Shown here: positions 45,860 through 56,022 of the stretch, in pieces
Layout: each line of letters starts with the position of its first letter
Numbering within the stretch: the first letter of the stretch is position 1
Source: Blastocatellia bacterium
Lineage (GTDB): Bacteria; Acidobacteriota; Blastocatellia; Chloracidobacteriales; JADJPF01
Length of the DNA stretch: 64,000 bases
NCBI GenBank assembly: GCA_016713405.1
Contig: JADJPF010000008.1
Coordinates: forward strand, 124,001-188,000
Reading direction: 5' to 3'
The notes under the pieces: model-generated
Seen by the model: the letters and a program-made list of their open reading frames with translations, nothing else
What the model was told of the DNA's origin: nothing
Database searches by the model: none
Position numbers and translations under genes: made by a program

Positions 45860-45953
45860 AATAGTTATTATGACTAGCCTAGACGCATCAAACTCAAAAA
45901 GCATGAGCCAACTACTTAGCAATCAAAATAGTCCAAAAACTTGCTGTTGATTG

Positions 45954-47054
45954 TTAATCATCCTCATCTGCTCCAATACGAATATCTGTTTCAAAGCGTC
46001 TGTAGTTAGTAAATTCTAGTACATTTCGGCTATAGAGTCGGTCACGATCAGAGCCAATAATTAACTCTGCACGTTTAGGAAGCAGAAATTTTTCTCCATT
46101 TATTTCAAACCAACCATAATCAACTGCTGATTCTGAAACAGTTATAGGAAAATTAGGTGGAATATCATCAGCAGCTTGCTCAATTCGCAAAATACGTTTA
46201 GTTTCTTCATCAACCCAAACACTGCCGCGATATCCAGAAATTACTGATTGATTAGAGCGTGTTTCTGTTACTTGATAAGTAGAATTTTTGGTTAATATAC
46301 GAAAATCATATATTGTTGCCCTACGGCCATCTATACGATCAGATGGGCCTTGCTTAAAATCTGCCCTTGCATCTGGTCGAAAAAGTGCTACTAAAACCGT
46401 ACCAAATTCACCTGTAGAACTAGCACCACCCACATTGTCATAACCATTACTAGCAGGTCTACCATTAATGGATTTTAGTTTATAGCTTTCACCCTTGGTT
46501 GCTTCAAAAGTAACTTCTATATCTAAAATATCTTTTGGTCTCCATTGCCCGCTACGAGGGTCACGGGTAAAACGTGATACTCTTTGATTAACAATAAAAT
46601 TAGGTAATTCTTCGACATAACTTAAAGCATAATGTCTTGCTTGTTCAATAACAGGTAAATTGGCAAGTCTTTTTGCTATGGTTGCTGGATCTGAGTCTTC
46701 ATCAGGGTTAAATTGTCCGTCATCTATCGGTTCTGCTATAGGCATAGATTTATTAGATGCTGCTCTTAATAAAGCATCTATTACCAATGATTTAGCACCT
46801 GCTTTACGAAATTCTCTAATTATTTCGTCTGTTAGAGAAAAATCTATTCCTTTTTCGTTAACTTCGGCTGCAATATCGCCTTGGACAATCTCATGCCTGC
46901 TAGCTGATTCCAGACGTTTTAAGACATCTGCTTTTGTTAAAGCTTTAGATTGTTGATAGTAGGCTAAAGTAGAAGGATTAAAAGTTGTAAGAGTTATTAC
47001 TGAAAAACAAATTATTGTAATAAAAAAAATTATTCTTATATTCTTCTGATACAT
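45954..47054 (-). CDS. Unknown exported protein
   Basis: Not recognised by name. Of its 366 residues, an N-terminal hydrophobic segment (about 8-27) forms a signal or anchor. Residues 110-366 form a mostly beta domain. The C-terminal segments YRGSVWVDEETKRILRIEQA and GWFEINGEKFLLPKRAELII resemble lipoprotein-carrier-like repeats (LolA-type fold) seen in exported proteins. Proteins of this kind are common in Acidobacteria. It is transcribed in the same direction as the HEAT-repeat gene 95 bases upstream and may share its operon. Confidence 0.65.
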   Translation of the reverse strand: MYQKNIRIIFFITIICFSVITLTTFNPSTLAYYQQSKALTKADVLKRLESASRHEIVQGDIAAEVNEKGIDFSLTDEIIREFRKAGAKSLVIDALLRAASNKSMPIAEPIDDGQFNPDEDSDPATIAKRLANLPVIEQARHYALSYVEELPNFIVNQRVSRFTRDPRSGQWRPKDILDIEVTFEATKGESYKLKSINGRPASNGYDNVGGASSTGEFGTVLVALFRPDARADFKQGPSDRIDGRRATIYDFRILTKNSTYQVTETRSNQSVISGYRGSVWVDEETKRILRIEQAADDIPPNFPITVSESAVDYGWFEINGEKFLLPKRAELIIGSDRDRLYSRNVLEFTNYRRFETDIRIGADEDD

Positions 47055-47149
47055 ATTTTTACCTCTATTGGTTAGTCACCTTAAGAAGTTTGGATGGATA
47101 AAAAATTATAAAAGGTTTGCTTAAAATATAAAATTACTCCTGCTGAAAA

Positions 47150-49107
47150 CTAGTTTCGATAAAGTTGCAACAATGCTTCTTTAGCTGCATCTTGAACAGC
47201 CGGAACAGGATCTTTTAGAGCTTTACGCAAAGCTTTAATTGCTTGCTCATCGTCAAATTCTGCTAATATTTCTGCTACTTTTCTTCTAATATCTGGCTCT
47301 TCATCTTCAAGTAGCTTTATAAAGGCTTCAACTACTCTTTTATCTTTTAGTTTCGCTAAGGATTCCATTGTATGATAACGAACACTTGAAACTTCATCTC
47401 TTAGCAAAGCAATCAAAGGCTCTACAGCTTCACTATTACCAAGACGACCTAGAGTAATTGCTGCACCTTCTCTAACATTTGAATTAACATCTCTTAATGA
47501 TTCTATTAGTATTTCAACAACTGGCAAGTCTTTCATTTCAGCTAAAGCAACAATTGCTCCGGCTCGACCATCAACACTAGCTTCTTCTAAAAAGTCTAGC
47601 AACTTATAAACTACCCTAACATCTTTCATTTTTGATAAGTTAAACACAGCCGTTTGTCTTACTTCCATATCTTCACTTGCTAAAGCTGGTATTAAGTATT
47701 TTACTGCGTCAAAATCTAATATCTTTATTAAAGCTTCTCCGGCTCTTTGTCTAACAGCAGTAGATCTATCACTTAATGCTGTCACCAGTGATTTTACTGC
47801 ATGCTCATTTTGAATTTTACCTAATACTAGTGCAGCAGACTCCCGAGCAAAATCATTATGTTCAATAGGGTTATTTAGAGCCGCAATTAATTTACTAACA
47901 ACAAAATCAGATTTCATTTCACTTAATGCAATAATTGCTCCTACTCTAGTGTCTATGTCTTCATCTCCCAATCGCTTAATCAAAATAGGTACAACCCTAA
48001 CATCATCTATTTTGGCTAAAGAATAGCCAGCAAAATAGCGAATTTCTGTAATTTCTTCCTTGTTACGAATAGTCTCAAGAAGCGCAGTAATAGCACGATC
48101 ATTTTCTTTGTCCCTAAAGCATAAACAGCCCGCTTTCTTACATCAGAATTTTCATCTGTTTTTAGTGTAGTAATAATTTCATCTATTAATTCCACATTAT
48201 CTAACTGTGCCATAGCTCCTAAAACAGCATATCTAATTTCTGGCCTTTTAGCTTTTAAGGCTACCGGCAAAGTAGCAGCAACATATGGATAATTTACTCC
48301 CAAAGCTACTAAAGCAGATGCTGCTGTTTCTCTCACTTCCATGTTTTCTTCTTGATAAAGTAAATTTATTAACTCTTTTAAGGTATCATATTCTCGTATT
48401 TCTGCTAGTGATTTAACAGTTATCATTCTTACAGCTAAATCAGCATCTTTTAGCTTATCAACTAAAGGTTTTATGCTACGTATATCTTTGATTCTTCCTA
48501 AAGCCCAAATAGCATTTTGCCTAACTTCTGAACTTGCATCATCAAGTGCAACAATAAGCGAATCAACTGCGCGAGAGTCTCTTAATTCGCCCAAAGCACT
48601 AGCAACATTTAATCTAATAACAGAACTTTCATCTTTAAGTAGCTCAATTAAAGGCTCTACAGCTTGAATATCCTTAATTTGTGTCAATGACCAAACTGCA
48701 TTTTGTCTTACACCTTGATGAGTATCTTTTAATGCAATAATCAATGGCTCAACTGCTCGTAAATCTTTTATTTCTCCTAAAGTTCCAGCAGCTTCACAAC
48801 GTATGTCACTATTAGGATTAATTAAGGCAGATATTAAGGGTTCAACTAATTTACCTAATGCCATTGTTACTTTTCTACGTACTTCTGCATCAGTATCTGA
48901 CAGCACTTGCACTAAATGTTCCGCCGTAGTAACATCCCCTAGCTCGCCTAAAGCCTCGGCTGCTTCAGCACGTACCCATGCATCTTCATTTTTTAGTGCA
49001 TTAATTAAATAATCTTTTGTATTAATATCTTCTGTATTTTCAATGTTTTGCGATAATATATTATTTTTATTTTTTAACTTTTGAATCAGTTCATTAAGAT
49101 AAGACAT
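47150..49107 (-). CDS. HEAT-repeat (PBS-lyase type) protein, one homopolymer frameshift
   Basis: About 650 residues of consecutive 31-residue HEAT repeats. A typical unit is VEPLIIALKDTHQGVRQNAV followed by WSLTQIKD. The reading frame breaks at 48112-48114. Adding one G to the three-G run (minus strand) restores ALGDKENDRAITALLETI and links both parts without a gap. Such repeats form superhelical scaffolds for protein-protein binding. Phycobilin-lyase-like HEAT proteins often sit with kinases or as adaptors. The ATG at 49107 has GGAG nine bases upstream; an earlier in-frame TTG is less likely. Its partner is unknown. Confidence 0.9.
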
Positions 49108-49224
49108 TTTTCGGGACTCCACACACAAAACCTAAAGCAAGTAATTGTATTATTTAATACTTTTGATGGGCTAGCAACACTATTATTGCTTGTCTTTGAA
49201 GTTTAAGGAAAATTTCTCACAAGC

Positions 49225-49268
49225 AAATTGGGTAGCCTCTTAAATATAACTAAGATACTACCCGATTT
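49225..49268 (-). terminator. Terminator hairpin after the outer-membrane protein gene
   Basis: AAATTGGGTAG (49225-49235) and CTACCCGATTT (49258-49268) pair with one G-T pair. It lies 80 bases past the stop of the OMP gene on the minus strand. Confidence 0.5.
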
Positions 49269-49346
49269 ACTTAATTTTTGTGTGGTTATTTGAGTGTTTT
49301 TGGTCGTTTATTCTAGTTTGTTTTGATAGGAAAAACTCTAGGTCTA

Positions 49347-49829
49347 TTATTTATTACCAAAGGTAAAGACTATGCCTGTAGAAATTCTAGCGTTATTTAG
49401 CGCACCATTGCCATTACGAAACTGCACATAATCAGCTTGGATTAATCTTACACTAATATTTTTGTTAACTTTGTAATCTACGCCGCCGCCAAAATTCATA
49501 GCAAATGTACCTATTGGAGCAACACCCCCAAATAGAGCATGAAAATAAGGAGTAAAACGGCTATTGGTTCTAACAGAATAACGAGGGCCAAAAAGTAGCA
49601 AAGTAGCATTACTACCATTTTTACTATAAAAACTAATATCTGCAACTGCTGAAACAGACTTAGTAAGCTGTCCGCTAATAGAAGTTGTCACACCATTAAG
49701 ATTATTGCCAAATTCACTATTTAAGCTAGAATAGCCTGTAAATAACTCTACTTTAGGAATAGAGCTTTGAGCTTGAGCAAAAGATGAAAAAGCTAATAAG
49801 AAAAATATTGAGATAAACACTTTATACAT
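49347..49829 (-). CDS. Outer-membrane beta-barrel protein
   Basis: A 160-residue protein with a signal peptide (residues 1-20, ending AQA). The remainder is strand-rich and alternating, for example VELFTGYSSLNSEF, LFGPRYSVRTNSRFTPYFHA and RISTGIVFTFGNK, which ends in a C-terminal aromatic-containing strand. This is typical of eight-strand outer-membrane barrels (OmpA/OMP_b-brl type). Conserved glycines sit at turns. No peptidoglycan-binding domain follows. Its function could be structural or in transport; only the fold is supported. Confidence 0.82.
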   Translation of the reverse strand: MYKVFISIFFLLAFSSFAQAQSSIPKVELFTGYSSLNSEFGNNLNGVTTSISGQLTKSVSAVADISFYSKNGSNATLLLFGPRYSVRTNSRFTPYFHALFGGVAPIGTFAMNFGGGVDYKVNKNISVRLIQADYVQFRNGNGALNNARISTGIVFTFGNK

Positions 49830-50040
49830 AAATATTTACACCTCTAAAAAATTTTATTTTTATTTATTGTTATTTTGAGAATGCTGGCCGTTTTATCTCT
49901 TGCAACAATTTTTCCGATTTTTCCAGAAAAATTCCCTACTTATTTTTAGCTTAAAAATTCTTGCTTCCGTTGGCTTTTCTTGATGGCAAATATTTTTGCG
50001 TGATAATGTAAAATAAATCTTGAAATTAAGGAAAAAATCT

Positions 50041-51147
50041 TTGAATAAACTTCGTGCTTTGCTGCTGTTAGAAGATGGGACTACTTTTAATGGGTATAGT
50101 TTTGGTAAAACAGGGAAAACTACTGGAGAAGTTGTCTTTAATACTTCTTTAACTGGCTACCAAGAAATTCTTACCGACCCTTCTTATAGCGAACAAATCG
50201 TAGTAATGACCTATCCTTTAATTGGTAATTATGGAATTAATCCTAATGATGGCGAATCCTCTAAACCTTTTGCAAAGGGCTTAGTAGTACGTGAATATAG
50301 CGAGCGAGCTAGTAATTGGCAATCAACTAAGTCACTAGGCCAATACTTAGAAGAAAATAATATCATTGGAATTACTGATATAGATACCCGTAAGCTAGTA
50401 AGACATATCCGAAATCGTGGAGCAATGCGAGGAATTATATCTAATCAAACAGATGATTTAGATACTTTGCTTACACAACTTCGTGCTACACCACAAATGC
50501 TAGGCCAAGAATTAGCTACACAAGTTTCTTGTAAAAATAAATATTTGTGGACAAAAGAATTTTCCCAAAACAACTCTAAAGCTAAAATTATTGCTTATGA
50601 TTTTGGTATTAAGCATAATATTTTAAGATCTTTAGATAGACAAGGGTTTGATATAACTGTTGTACCTGCGTGGACAAGCTTTGAAGAAATTCAGCAACTT
50701 AACCCAGATGGAATTTTTCTTTCCAATGGGCCAGGAGACCCTGCTCCATTAAAAGAAATTGCTAACACTATTCGACATTTAGCAGATCATTATCCAATTT
50801 TTGGCATTTGCCTTGGTCATCAATTATTAGCCTTAGCATTTGGTAGCAAAACTTATAAATTAAAATTTGGTCATCGTGGAGGCAATCAACCTGTAAAAAA
50901 CCTTTTAACTGGCAAAGTAGAAATTACATCACATAATCATGGTTTTAGTGTAGAAATAGATTCTCTACCAAATGAATTAGAAATGACTCACTTAAACTTA
51001 AATGACCAAACTTTAGAGGGCTTGCAACATAAACATTTGCCTGTTTTTTCTGTGCACTATCAGCCTGAAGCAGCCCCTAGGCCACACGATGTAGATTATT
51101 TATTTGAAAAATTTAGCAATGAAGTAAGTAAATATAGTGCGCATTAA
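50041..51147 (+). CDS. carA: Carbamoyl-phosphate synthase small subunit
   Basis: The glutamine amidotransferase subunit that feeds ammonia to CarB for pyrimidine and arginine synthesis. The N-terminal domain has LEDGTTFNGYSFG and GYQEILTDPSYSEQ. The class I amidotransferase triad is Cys in GICLGHQL, with His and Glu in SVHYQPEAAPRPHD. The start is a TTG at 50041 with AAGGA eight bases upstream. An earlier TTG (50020) has no site. The 368 residues are normal. No carB gene follows; a perfect terminator and a convergent gene come next, so carB must be elsewhere. Confidence 0.95.
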   Translation: MNKLRALLLLEDGTTFNGYSFGKTGKTTGEVVFNTSLTGYQEILTDPSYSEQIVVMTYPLIGNYGINPNDGESSKPFAKGLVVREYSERASNWQSTKSLGQYLEENNIIGITDIDTRKLVRHIRNRGAMRGIISNQTDDLDTLLTQLRATPQMLGQELATQVSCKNKYLWTKEFSQNNSKAKIIAYDFGIKHNILRSLDRQGFDITVVPAWTSFEEIQQLNPDGIFLSNGPGDPAPLKEIANTIRHLADHYPIFGICLGHQLLALAFGSKTYKLKFGHRGGNQPVKNLLTGKVEITSHNHGFSVEIDSLPNELEMTHLNLNDQTLEGLQHKHLPVFSVHYQPEAAPRPHDVDYLFEKFSNEVSKYSAH

Positions 51148-51186
51148 ATAATATAACCTAGGGTTTTAATCCTAGGTTATATTATT
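51147..51186. terminator. Bidirectional terminator between carA and the ResB gene
   Basis: AATAATATAACCTAGG and CCTAGGTTATATTATT are perfect 16-base complements around GTTTTAAT. The hairpin starts at the carA stop and is symmetric, serving both convergent genes. Confidence 0.75.
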
Positions 51187-51223
51187 TTGTCTTATTAGTA
51201 TTTTAGATTAAAATCCCTTTTAT

Positions 51224-52969
51224 TTAAGTGCTAGTTAACTTTCTTTTTTGTTTACCTTTTCCTTTTGTTAAATCTGTTCCAAGGCTTTCTTCTGGCCTTA
51301 TTTGTTTAAGTAATGAAGCATCTTTGAAATTTTCTTGGAAAAGTGAAAGTAGTTTGCCATAACGAATATCAAAACTTGGACGATTGCGGCTAGTATTTCC
51401 TGCAAAATGTAGGTGTAATTCATTATTTTGACCTGGTTTGATATAAACCCAAATTCTTTCATGAGAGAAGAAAAATGTTGTTAATAAAGCCATTACTAAA
51501 AAGGCACAACCCCAATATATAGTATTTACACCTGGGTCATATTGAACTTGAAGAGTATGCGCACGTGAGACTTTTTCAAAGTCTTTTAGAAAAACGTTGT
51601 AATCACCTACAGTAGTCTTATCTGCTAAAAATGGGGCAGCCTTAACTTGCTCCATCATTTCTTGAGGAAAACCATAAACATTTTTTACTGTTCCATCAGC
51701 TAGTAAAATTTCTATATCAGCAACAGGTCTAGAAAAATTCCCATCAGAAGAAAAAGGTTTTCCTGCCTTTGGATCATATTGGAAATCAGAATAAAAATTC
51801 TTCCAACGAACTTTTCCTAAATTAGGAACTTCTATTTCTCCACTAGTTTTTGGGCTAGGACGATTAAGAGTGATTTCTTGTGCTTCACCTTTACCATCTT
51901 TTGGAACTACTAAAAGAGTAAGTTTGCGGGCTGATTTAGCTTCATCAAAGCTAGCTTGAAAGAACCGATAGCCGCGAAAATCTACAGGTGAATTTAAGTG
52001 AACATTTCCATCATATTTCTTTTGTCCATCATCAAAATAAACCCTAGTATACCAATCTAAAGTGTTAGAAGGGCTAAGATCAGGTTTTTTTGAATTGATT
52101 AAACTTTGCTCAATATCATAGCAAATCAAGCGAAAAGGCATTTGAAAAGTGTTAACACTTCCATTTGCACCAGGCGAAATAAAAGTTGAAGCAGCTTCGC
52201 CAGGAGCTAAACTTACAACCCCCTTTTGTCCCCATTTAATACCAATAAACCAACCTATTAAAATTGCTAACAACCCAATATGAACTAAACAAAAAGCATA
52301 GCGATTCCAAACACCACGTTCTACAAAAACTGTAGTTCCACCATCTTCTTGAGAAACGCGAAATCTTAATGTGCTAAGTTTTGATAAAACATTGGCAAGT
52401 GGGCCAAACATTAATGCCCAGGTTGGCATTAAAACATGTTTTGCTTCTTCCGAAACTTTCTTTATTACTTCTGTTGGGACTTCTGCTTTTGCAACCTTAT
52501 AATGAGAATACCAAGGTTGAAAACGAGTATAATTTTCCGATACTGTAAGCTTTGGCTTTACAAAGAAATGCCAATAACCTGGCGCACGATCAATTGTAGC
52601 CAAAATAATGTTTAGAGCTAAAGTTAATAATAGTAAGTTAAAATACCAACTATGATAAATATCAAAAAAGCCTAACATCCTATATAGAGATTCTTCTGCG
52701 GGTGTTAACGATTCATAGAACTTTTGAAAATCTGATGTCCCTTCTTGTACTACAAAAGTTCCTATCATAGAAAAAATCATTAATAATACCAATAATAAAA
52801 TACCAAATTTAACGGAACTAAGTAGTTTTAAGAAGTCATCTACAATAGATTTTTCTCTTCTGCCTCTAGCAGCAGTTTGATTTTCTGTTGTGCTATCAGC
52901 TTTAACTTCAACATTAGCTTTATTTATAGCTTCTTTTTCTAAATTTGATTCAACTTTTGATGTGGACAT
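51224..52969 (-). CDS. ResB-family cytochrome c biogenesis protein
   Basis: A 581-residue inner-membrane protein. Transmembrane helices lie near residues 52-72, 112-130, 222-242 and 480-500, with a large periplasmic domain between the third and fourth. ResB (Ccs1) works with CcsA to deliver and attach heme to c-type apocytochromes. The conserved FVVQEGTSDFQKFY, GVWNRYAFCLVHIGLLAILI and DFRGYRFFQASFD segments support this. A charged cytoplasmic N-terminus (about 45 residues, RGRREKS) is longer than usual. No ccsA gene is in the window. It is convergent with carA. Confidence 0.9.
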   Translation of the reverse strand: MSTSKVESNLEKEAINKANVEVKADSTTENQTAARGRREKSIVDDFLKLLSSVKFGILLLVLLMIFSMIGTFVVQEGTSDFQKFYESLTPAEESLYRMLGFFDIYHSWYFNLLLLTLALNIILATIDRAPGYWHFFVKPKLTVSENYTRFQPWYSHYKVAKAEVPTEVIKKVSEEAKHVLMPTWALMFGPLANVLSKLSTLRFRVSQEDGGTTVFVERGVWNRYAFCLVHIGLLAILIGWFIGIKWGQKGVVSLAPGEAASTFISPGANGSVNTFQMPFRLICYDIEQSLINSKKPDLSPSNTLDWYTRVYFDDGQKKYDGNVHLNSPVDFRGYRFFQASFDEAKSARKLTLLVVPKDGKGEAQEITLNRPSPKTSGEIEVPNLGKVRWKNFYSDFQYDPKAGKPFSSDGNFSRPVADIEILLADGTVKNVYGFPQEMMEQVKAAPFLADKTTVGDYNVFLKDFEKVSRAHTLQVQYDPGVNTIYWGCAFLVMALLTTFFFSHERIWVYIKPGQNNELHLHFAGNTSRNRPSFDIRYGKLLSLFQENFKDASLLKQIRPEESLGTDLTKGKGKQKRKLTST

Positions 52970-53187
52970 TTACCCATCCCATGCTAAAAAATCGGGTTAA
53001 GTTTTGAAAACTTATAGAAAGTTTTTAATTTGTATTTGGGAAAAGACCCGGCGTTTGATAATAGTAACGCAGGAAATTGACTAATGCTAGCAAAGACAAC
53101 TGGTTGACGGCAAGAGGCTAATCGATAAGTTTTGATTAGCCTTAGCAGAATTTTAGACAATAAAGAAATAAATTTTTAATTGTAAAT

Positions 53188-53463
53188 TTACTTAGATTTT
53201 AAAGGTAAAGAGATTTCAATATTTTCATGTGGTCGTGGAATAACATGCACACTCATTAATTGACCAACCCGACGTGCTGCAACAGCACCTGCTTCAATAG
53301 CAGCTTTTACTGATGCAACATCACCCCGTATAATAGCTGTAACTAAAGCATCTCCAATTTTTTCATATCTTACAAAACGCACATTAGCAGCCTTTACCAT
53401 AGCATCAGCCGCTTCAATCATGGCTACTAATCCTTTAGTTTCAATTAGTCCTAGTGCTTCCAT
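53188..53463 (-). CDS. Solitary BMC-H microcompartment shell protein
   Basis: A 91-residue single BMC domain of the PduA/EutM/CsoS1 type that assembles as hexamers. It shows LGLIETKGLVAMIEAADAMV, RGDVASVKAAIEAG and SVHVIPRPH. The pore loop, usually KIGSG or KIGGG, reads KIGDAL here (Lys35, Asp38), placing an acidic side chain and Ala in the pore. No second shell protein, pentamer or encapsulated enzyme gene is nearby. Such isolated copies may act elsewhere in the genome or form a reduced shell. AGGAG lies eight bases upstream of the ATG. It is divergent from the gene at 53664. Confidence 0.93.
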   Translation of the reverse strand: MEALGLIETKGLVAMIEAADAMVKAANVRFVRYEKIGDALVTAIIRGDVASVKAAIEAGAVAARRVGQLMSVHVIPRPHENIEISLPLKSK

Positions 53464-53663
53464 TATTTGTTCTCCTGAAAATAGGTTGGCAAATGGTTAT
53501 GATAAATTTCCTAGCATTAGAAATCAAGACATTTGGTAATAAAAAAAGCTGTTTGGTAGTAAAAAATATAGCCTTAACTAAGATTTTCTCTTTGCCTTTG
53601 AGGAATTAGTAAAGTAATATTTGCTTACCAAAAAAACATCTAAAACTTCTTAATAAAGTTCCT

Positions 53664-54125
53664 ATGTTAAAAGAAAACCTTTCTCTTCCTGAGCGTCGCC
53701 TTACTGCGACAGAACGCCGTGCTGGTCGTAAATTTATTGCACATTTAATGGAAAAATTTCCTCTTTTAGGCCGTCTTGCTTATCCTGTTCGAGGAGAAGA
53801 CGCAATTATTTATATTAGGATGTATACACCCGAAGATCAACAAACTACAATTGATGAGCTAGCAGCAGCATTGACAGGCTTAATTTATGAACAAGAAAAA
53901 ATGCGTGTTTTTCTTATCCCAGATGACTTTCCTATTGATGAACCTATAAGAAACGAACAAGAACTAAAAATTTCTCAAGCTCAGTTAAGTTGTGATATTG
54001 ATTGTCTTCGTAAATTAAGAAAGTTTAATGATGATGTAGCCAAAGAGCAAATAAATTATTATCAGAAGCGTTATCAAATTCATACCAAACACATACTTGA
54101 TTATTTAAATTCATCCCACCCATAA
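53664..54125 (+). CDS. Unknown soluble protein
   Basis: Not recognised. The 153 residues contain an alpha-beta part (LTATERRAGRKFIAHLMEKF, EDAIIYIRMYTP) and a long helical, charged C-terminus (LRKLRKFNDDVAKEQINYYQ). There is no signal peptide or membrane segment. The last residues and stop codon are inside a palindromic repeat (54116-54133), so the C-terminus may have been altered by that repeat. The desaturase gene starts 60 bases later. Confidence 0.6.
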   Translation: MLKENLSLPERRLTATERRAGRKFIAHLMEKFPLLGRLAYPVRGEDAIIYIRMYTPEDQQTTIDELAAALTGLIYEQEKMRVFLIPDDFPIDEPIRNEQELKISQAQLSCDIDCLRKLRKFNDDVAKEQINYYQKRYQIHTKHILDYLNSSHP

Positions 54126-54133
54126 ATGGGTGG
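54116..54133. repeat. Short palindrome sharing a 12-mer with the TnpB left end
   Basis: CCACCCAT and ATGGGTGG pair tightly around AA. The preceding AATTCATCCCAC also occurs (inverted) at the TnpB left-end hairpin, suggesting a relic element end. It overlaps the stop of the previous gene and may also act as a terminator. Confidence 0.4.
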
Positions 54134-54185
54134 TCTAATTTCATTTATTAAAAACAAACTCTTTTTCTCGAAGGATTAACTTTTC

Positions 54186-54980
54186 ATGATAGAAATAATG
54201 AAAGACCCCCGAGTTCGTCAAGTAGAGTGGAAAGATTTACTTAGTTTAAGTAAATATGAGGTTATAAAAGAATTATTTATTTCTCTACCTTGGCTAGTGT
54301 CTTCTTTATATTTAGCTCATAAAGGCTTCTATTTAATAGCTTTACCTTTGTCATTTATCTTTTTCCTTACAGGTCTTAGACAAGTACATAATGCTTATCA
54401 TTATGCTTTAGGAATTTCTCAAAGTTTAACTGAATGGATTATTTTTATTCTTAGCTTGCTAATGCTAGGATCTATGCACGCAGTACAAATTACACATCTA
54501 GAACATCATAAACATTGTATGGATGAACAAGACGTTGAAGCGGCTAGTGCTAAACTTAGCGGACTAAAAGCAATATTAGTCGGGCCGCTATTTCCTATTC
54601 GCCTTCATCTAAAAGCATTAAGCACTGCAAAAGGGAAGCAAAAACACTGGCTCTATTTAGAACTACTGGCAACTTTAGCAATTATAGTTTTAGCTTTTAG
54701 CGTTTTAGACCTACAAATGCTTAAATATCATATAATTACAATGTCTGTTGGACAATGTTTAACTTCCTTTTTTGCTGTTTGGACTGTTCATCACGATTGT
54801 GATCGTTATCATTTTATTGCTCGTACTTTACGAGGTAGTGTAAAAAATTTTATTTCATTTAATATGTTTTTCCACGTTGAGCATCATTTATACCCTAAAG
54901 TTCCTACTTGCCATTTACCTAAGTTAGCAACTCGTTTAGACAAAATGGTACCTGAACTTAGCCAAAAACAAGTATTTTAA
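54186..54980 (+). CDS. Fatty acid desaturase (membrane diiron)
   Basis: A 264-residue integral membrane desaturase with the three histidine boxes: HNAYH (68-72), HLEHHKH (104-110) and HVEHH near residue 236. A further HHDCDRYH segment lies before the last box. These bind two irons that insert a double bond or hydroxyl into an acyl chain. About four transmembrane helices are visible. The final HxxHH lies in FFHVEHHLYPKVP, as in acyl-lipid desaturases. It is followed after six bases by a reductase and then a flavoprotein, a likely three-gene operon for lipid or pigment modification. Confidence 0.9.
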   Translation: MIEIMKDPRVRQVEWKDLLSLSKYEVIKELFISLPWLVSSLYLAHKGFYLIALPLSFIFFLTGLRQVHNAYHYALGISQSLTEWIIFILSLLMLGSMHAVQITHLEHHKHCMDEQDVEAASAKLSGLKAILVGPLFPIRLHLKALSTAKGKQKHWLYLELLATLAIIVLAFSVLDLQMLKYHIITMSVGQCLTSFFAVWTVHHDCDRYHFIARTLRGSVKNFISFNMFFHVEHHLYPKVPTCHLPKLATRLDKMVPELSQKQVF

Positions 54981-54986
54981 CTTTTA

Positions 54987-56022
54987 ATGAAGAAACTACT
55001 AATTATTGGTGCTACAGGAGTTATTGGGCAAAGAATTGTTAAATTATCAGAGCGTTTATTAACTAACACAGAAATTATTAAAGCTTGTCGCAAGATTCCA
55101 AAACAAGATAGCTCTTTTCGCCAAGTTGATATTTTCAATCAAGAATCCTTAGAAAGAGTTTTAGTAGACATAAATGTTGTAATTAATAGTGTTGGGCCAT
55201 TTGAATATAATCCAGAGTTATTATTAAATACTTGTTTTAAGGCTAATTGTCATTATATAGATATTGCTGAAACCAAAGATTTTATCAGCCAGGTAGAAAA
55301 TATAGCCTTATCAAATAAAAATTCCTCTTATGTGGTTACAGGTTGTTCAACAATTCCAGCACTTATAGAAACTATTGTGCAAATTTGGAAAGAAGAAAAA
55401 AATTTAGCTGAAATTCGCGTCTTTTTAAGTATGGGGTCTAATAATAATGTTTCCCCAACTTTAATTTATAGCTTACTGCGTCCTTTGGGAAAGCTTGATA
55501 AAAACAATAGAAAATATTTTGCTCAACTTATAAAAAATTTTTCCTCAAGCAGGAAAACGCCTTTATGGTAACTATCCATCGGCCTTTGAGCAAATAGGGG
55601 TAAAAATAAATAATCAATTCTTGGAAGCTAACTTTTATGTAGGCTTTGATAAACCTATTTATAGTTATTTATTATTTTTAGCTAGTAAAATACTTCCTAA
55701 AATACCAGATAATTTATTATTTAACTTATCTAAAATAGCTGATTTATTTACTCCCATAGTTAAATCTATTGGTAGCCAAACAGGTATTTTACTAATAGAA
55801 ACTTTAGATAAAAATCAGAATATTTTAGATACAATTGAAATTCTAGCAAATAGCGAAGGACTTAATATTCCAGCACTTCCAAGTGTATGGACAGCTAAAA
55901 AATTATTAGAAAATAACTTGAATTTTCCAAATAAAACGCTACTTTTAAGTGATTTATTTAGCCCCAAAGAAATATTTCAATTACTAAATAAAGAAGGTTA
56001 TAAAATTTATGGAGCAAACTAA
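54987..56022 (+). CDS. Saccharopine-dehydrogenase-like NAD(P)-binding protein, one frameshift
   Basis: A Rossmann-fold protein (GATGVIGQRIV at residues 8-18). It continues with INSVGPFEYNPELLLNTCFK and CHYIDIAETKDF, typical of the saccharopine-dehydrogenase-like family of membrane-associated reductases. The frame breaks at the T run 55538-55542; removing one T joins IKN to FPQAGKRLYGNYPSAFEQ and runs to 56022. The whole protein has about 345 residues. It overlaps the flavoprotein gene by 14 bases, so both are co-translated. The substrate is unknown. Confidence 0.82.

Noticed and set aside
53000..54200. A microcompartment operon around the BMC-H gene
   Set aside because: No second shell gene, pentamer or signature enzyme occurs within several kilobases.
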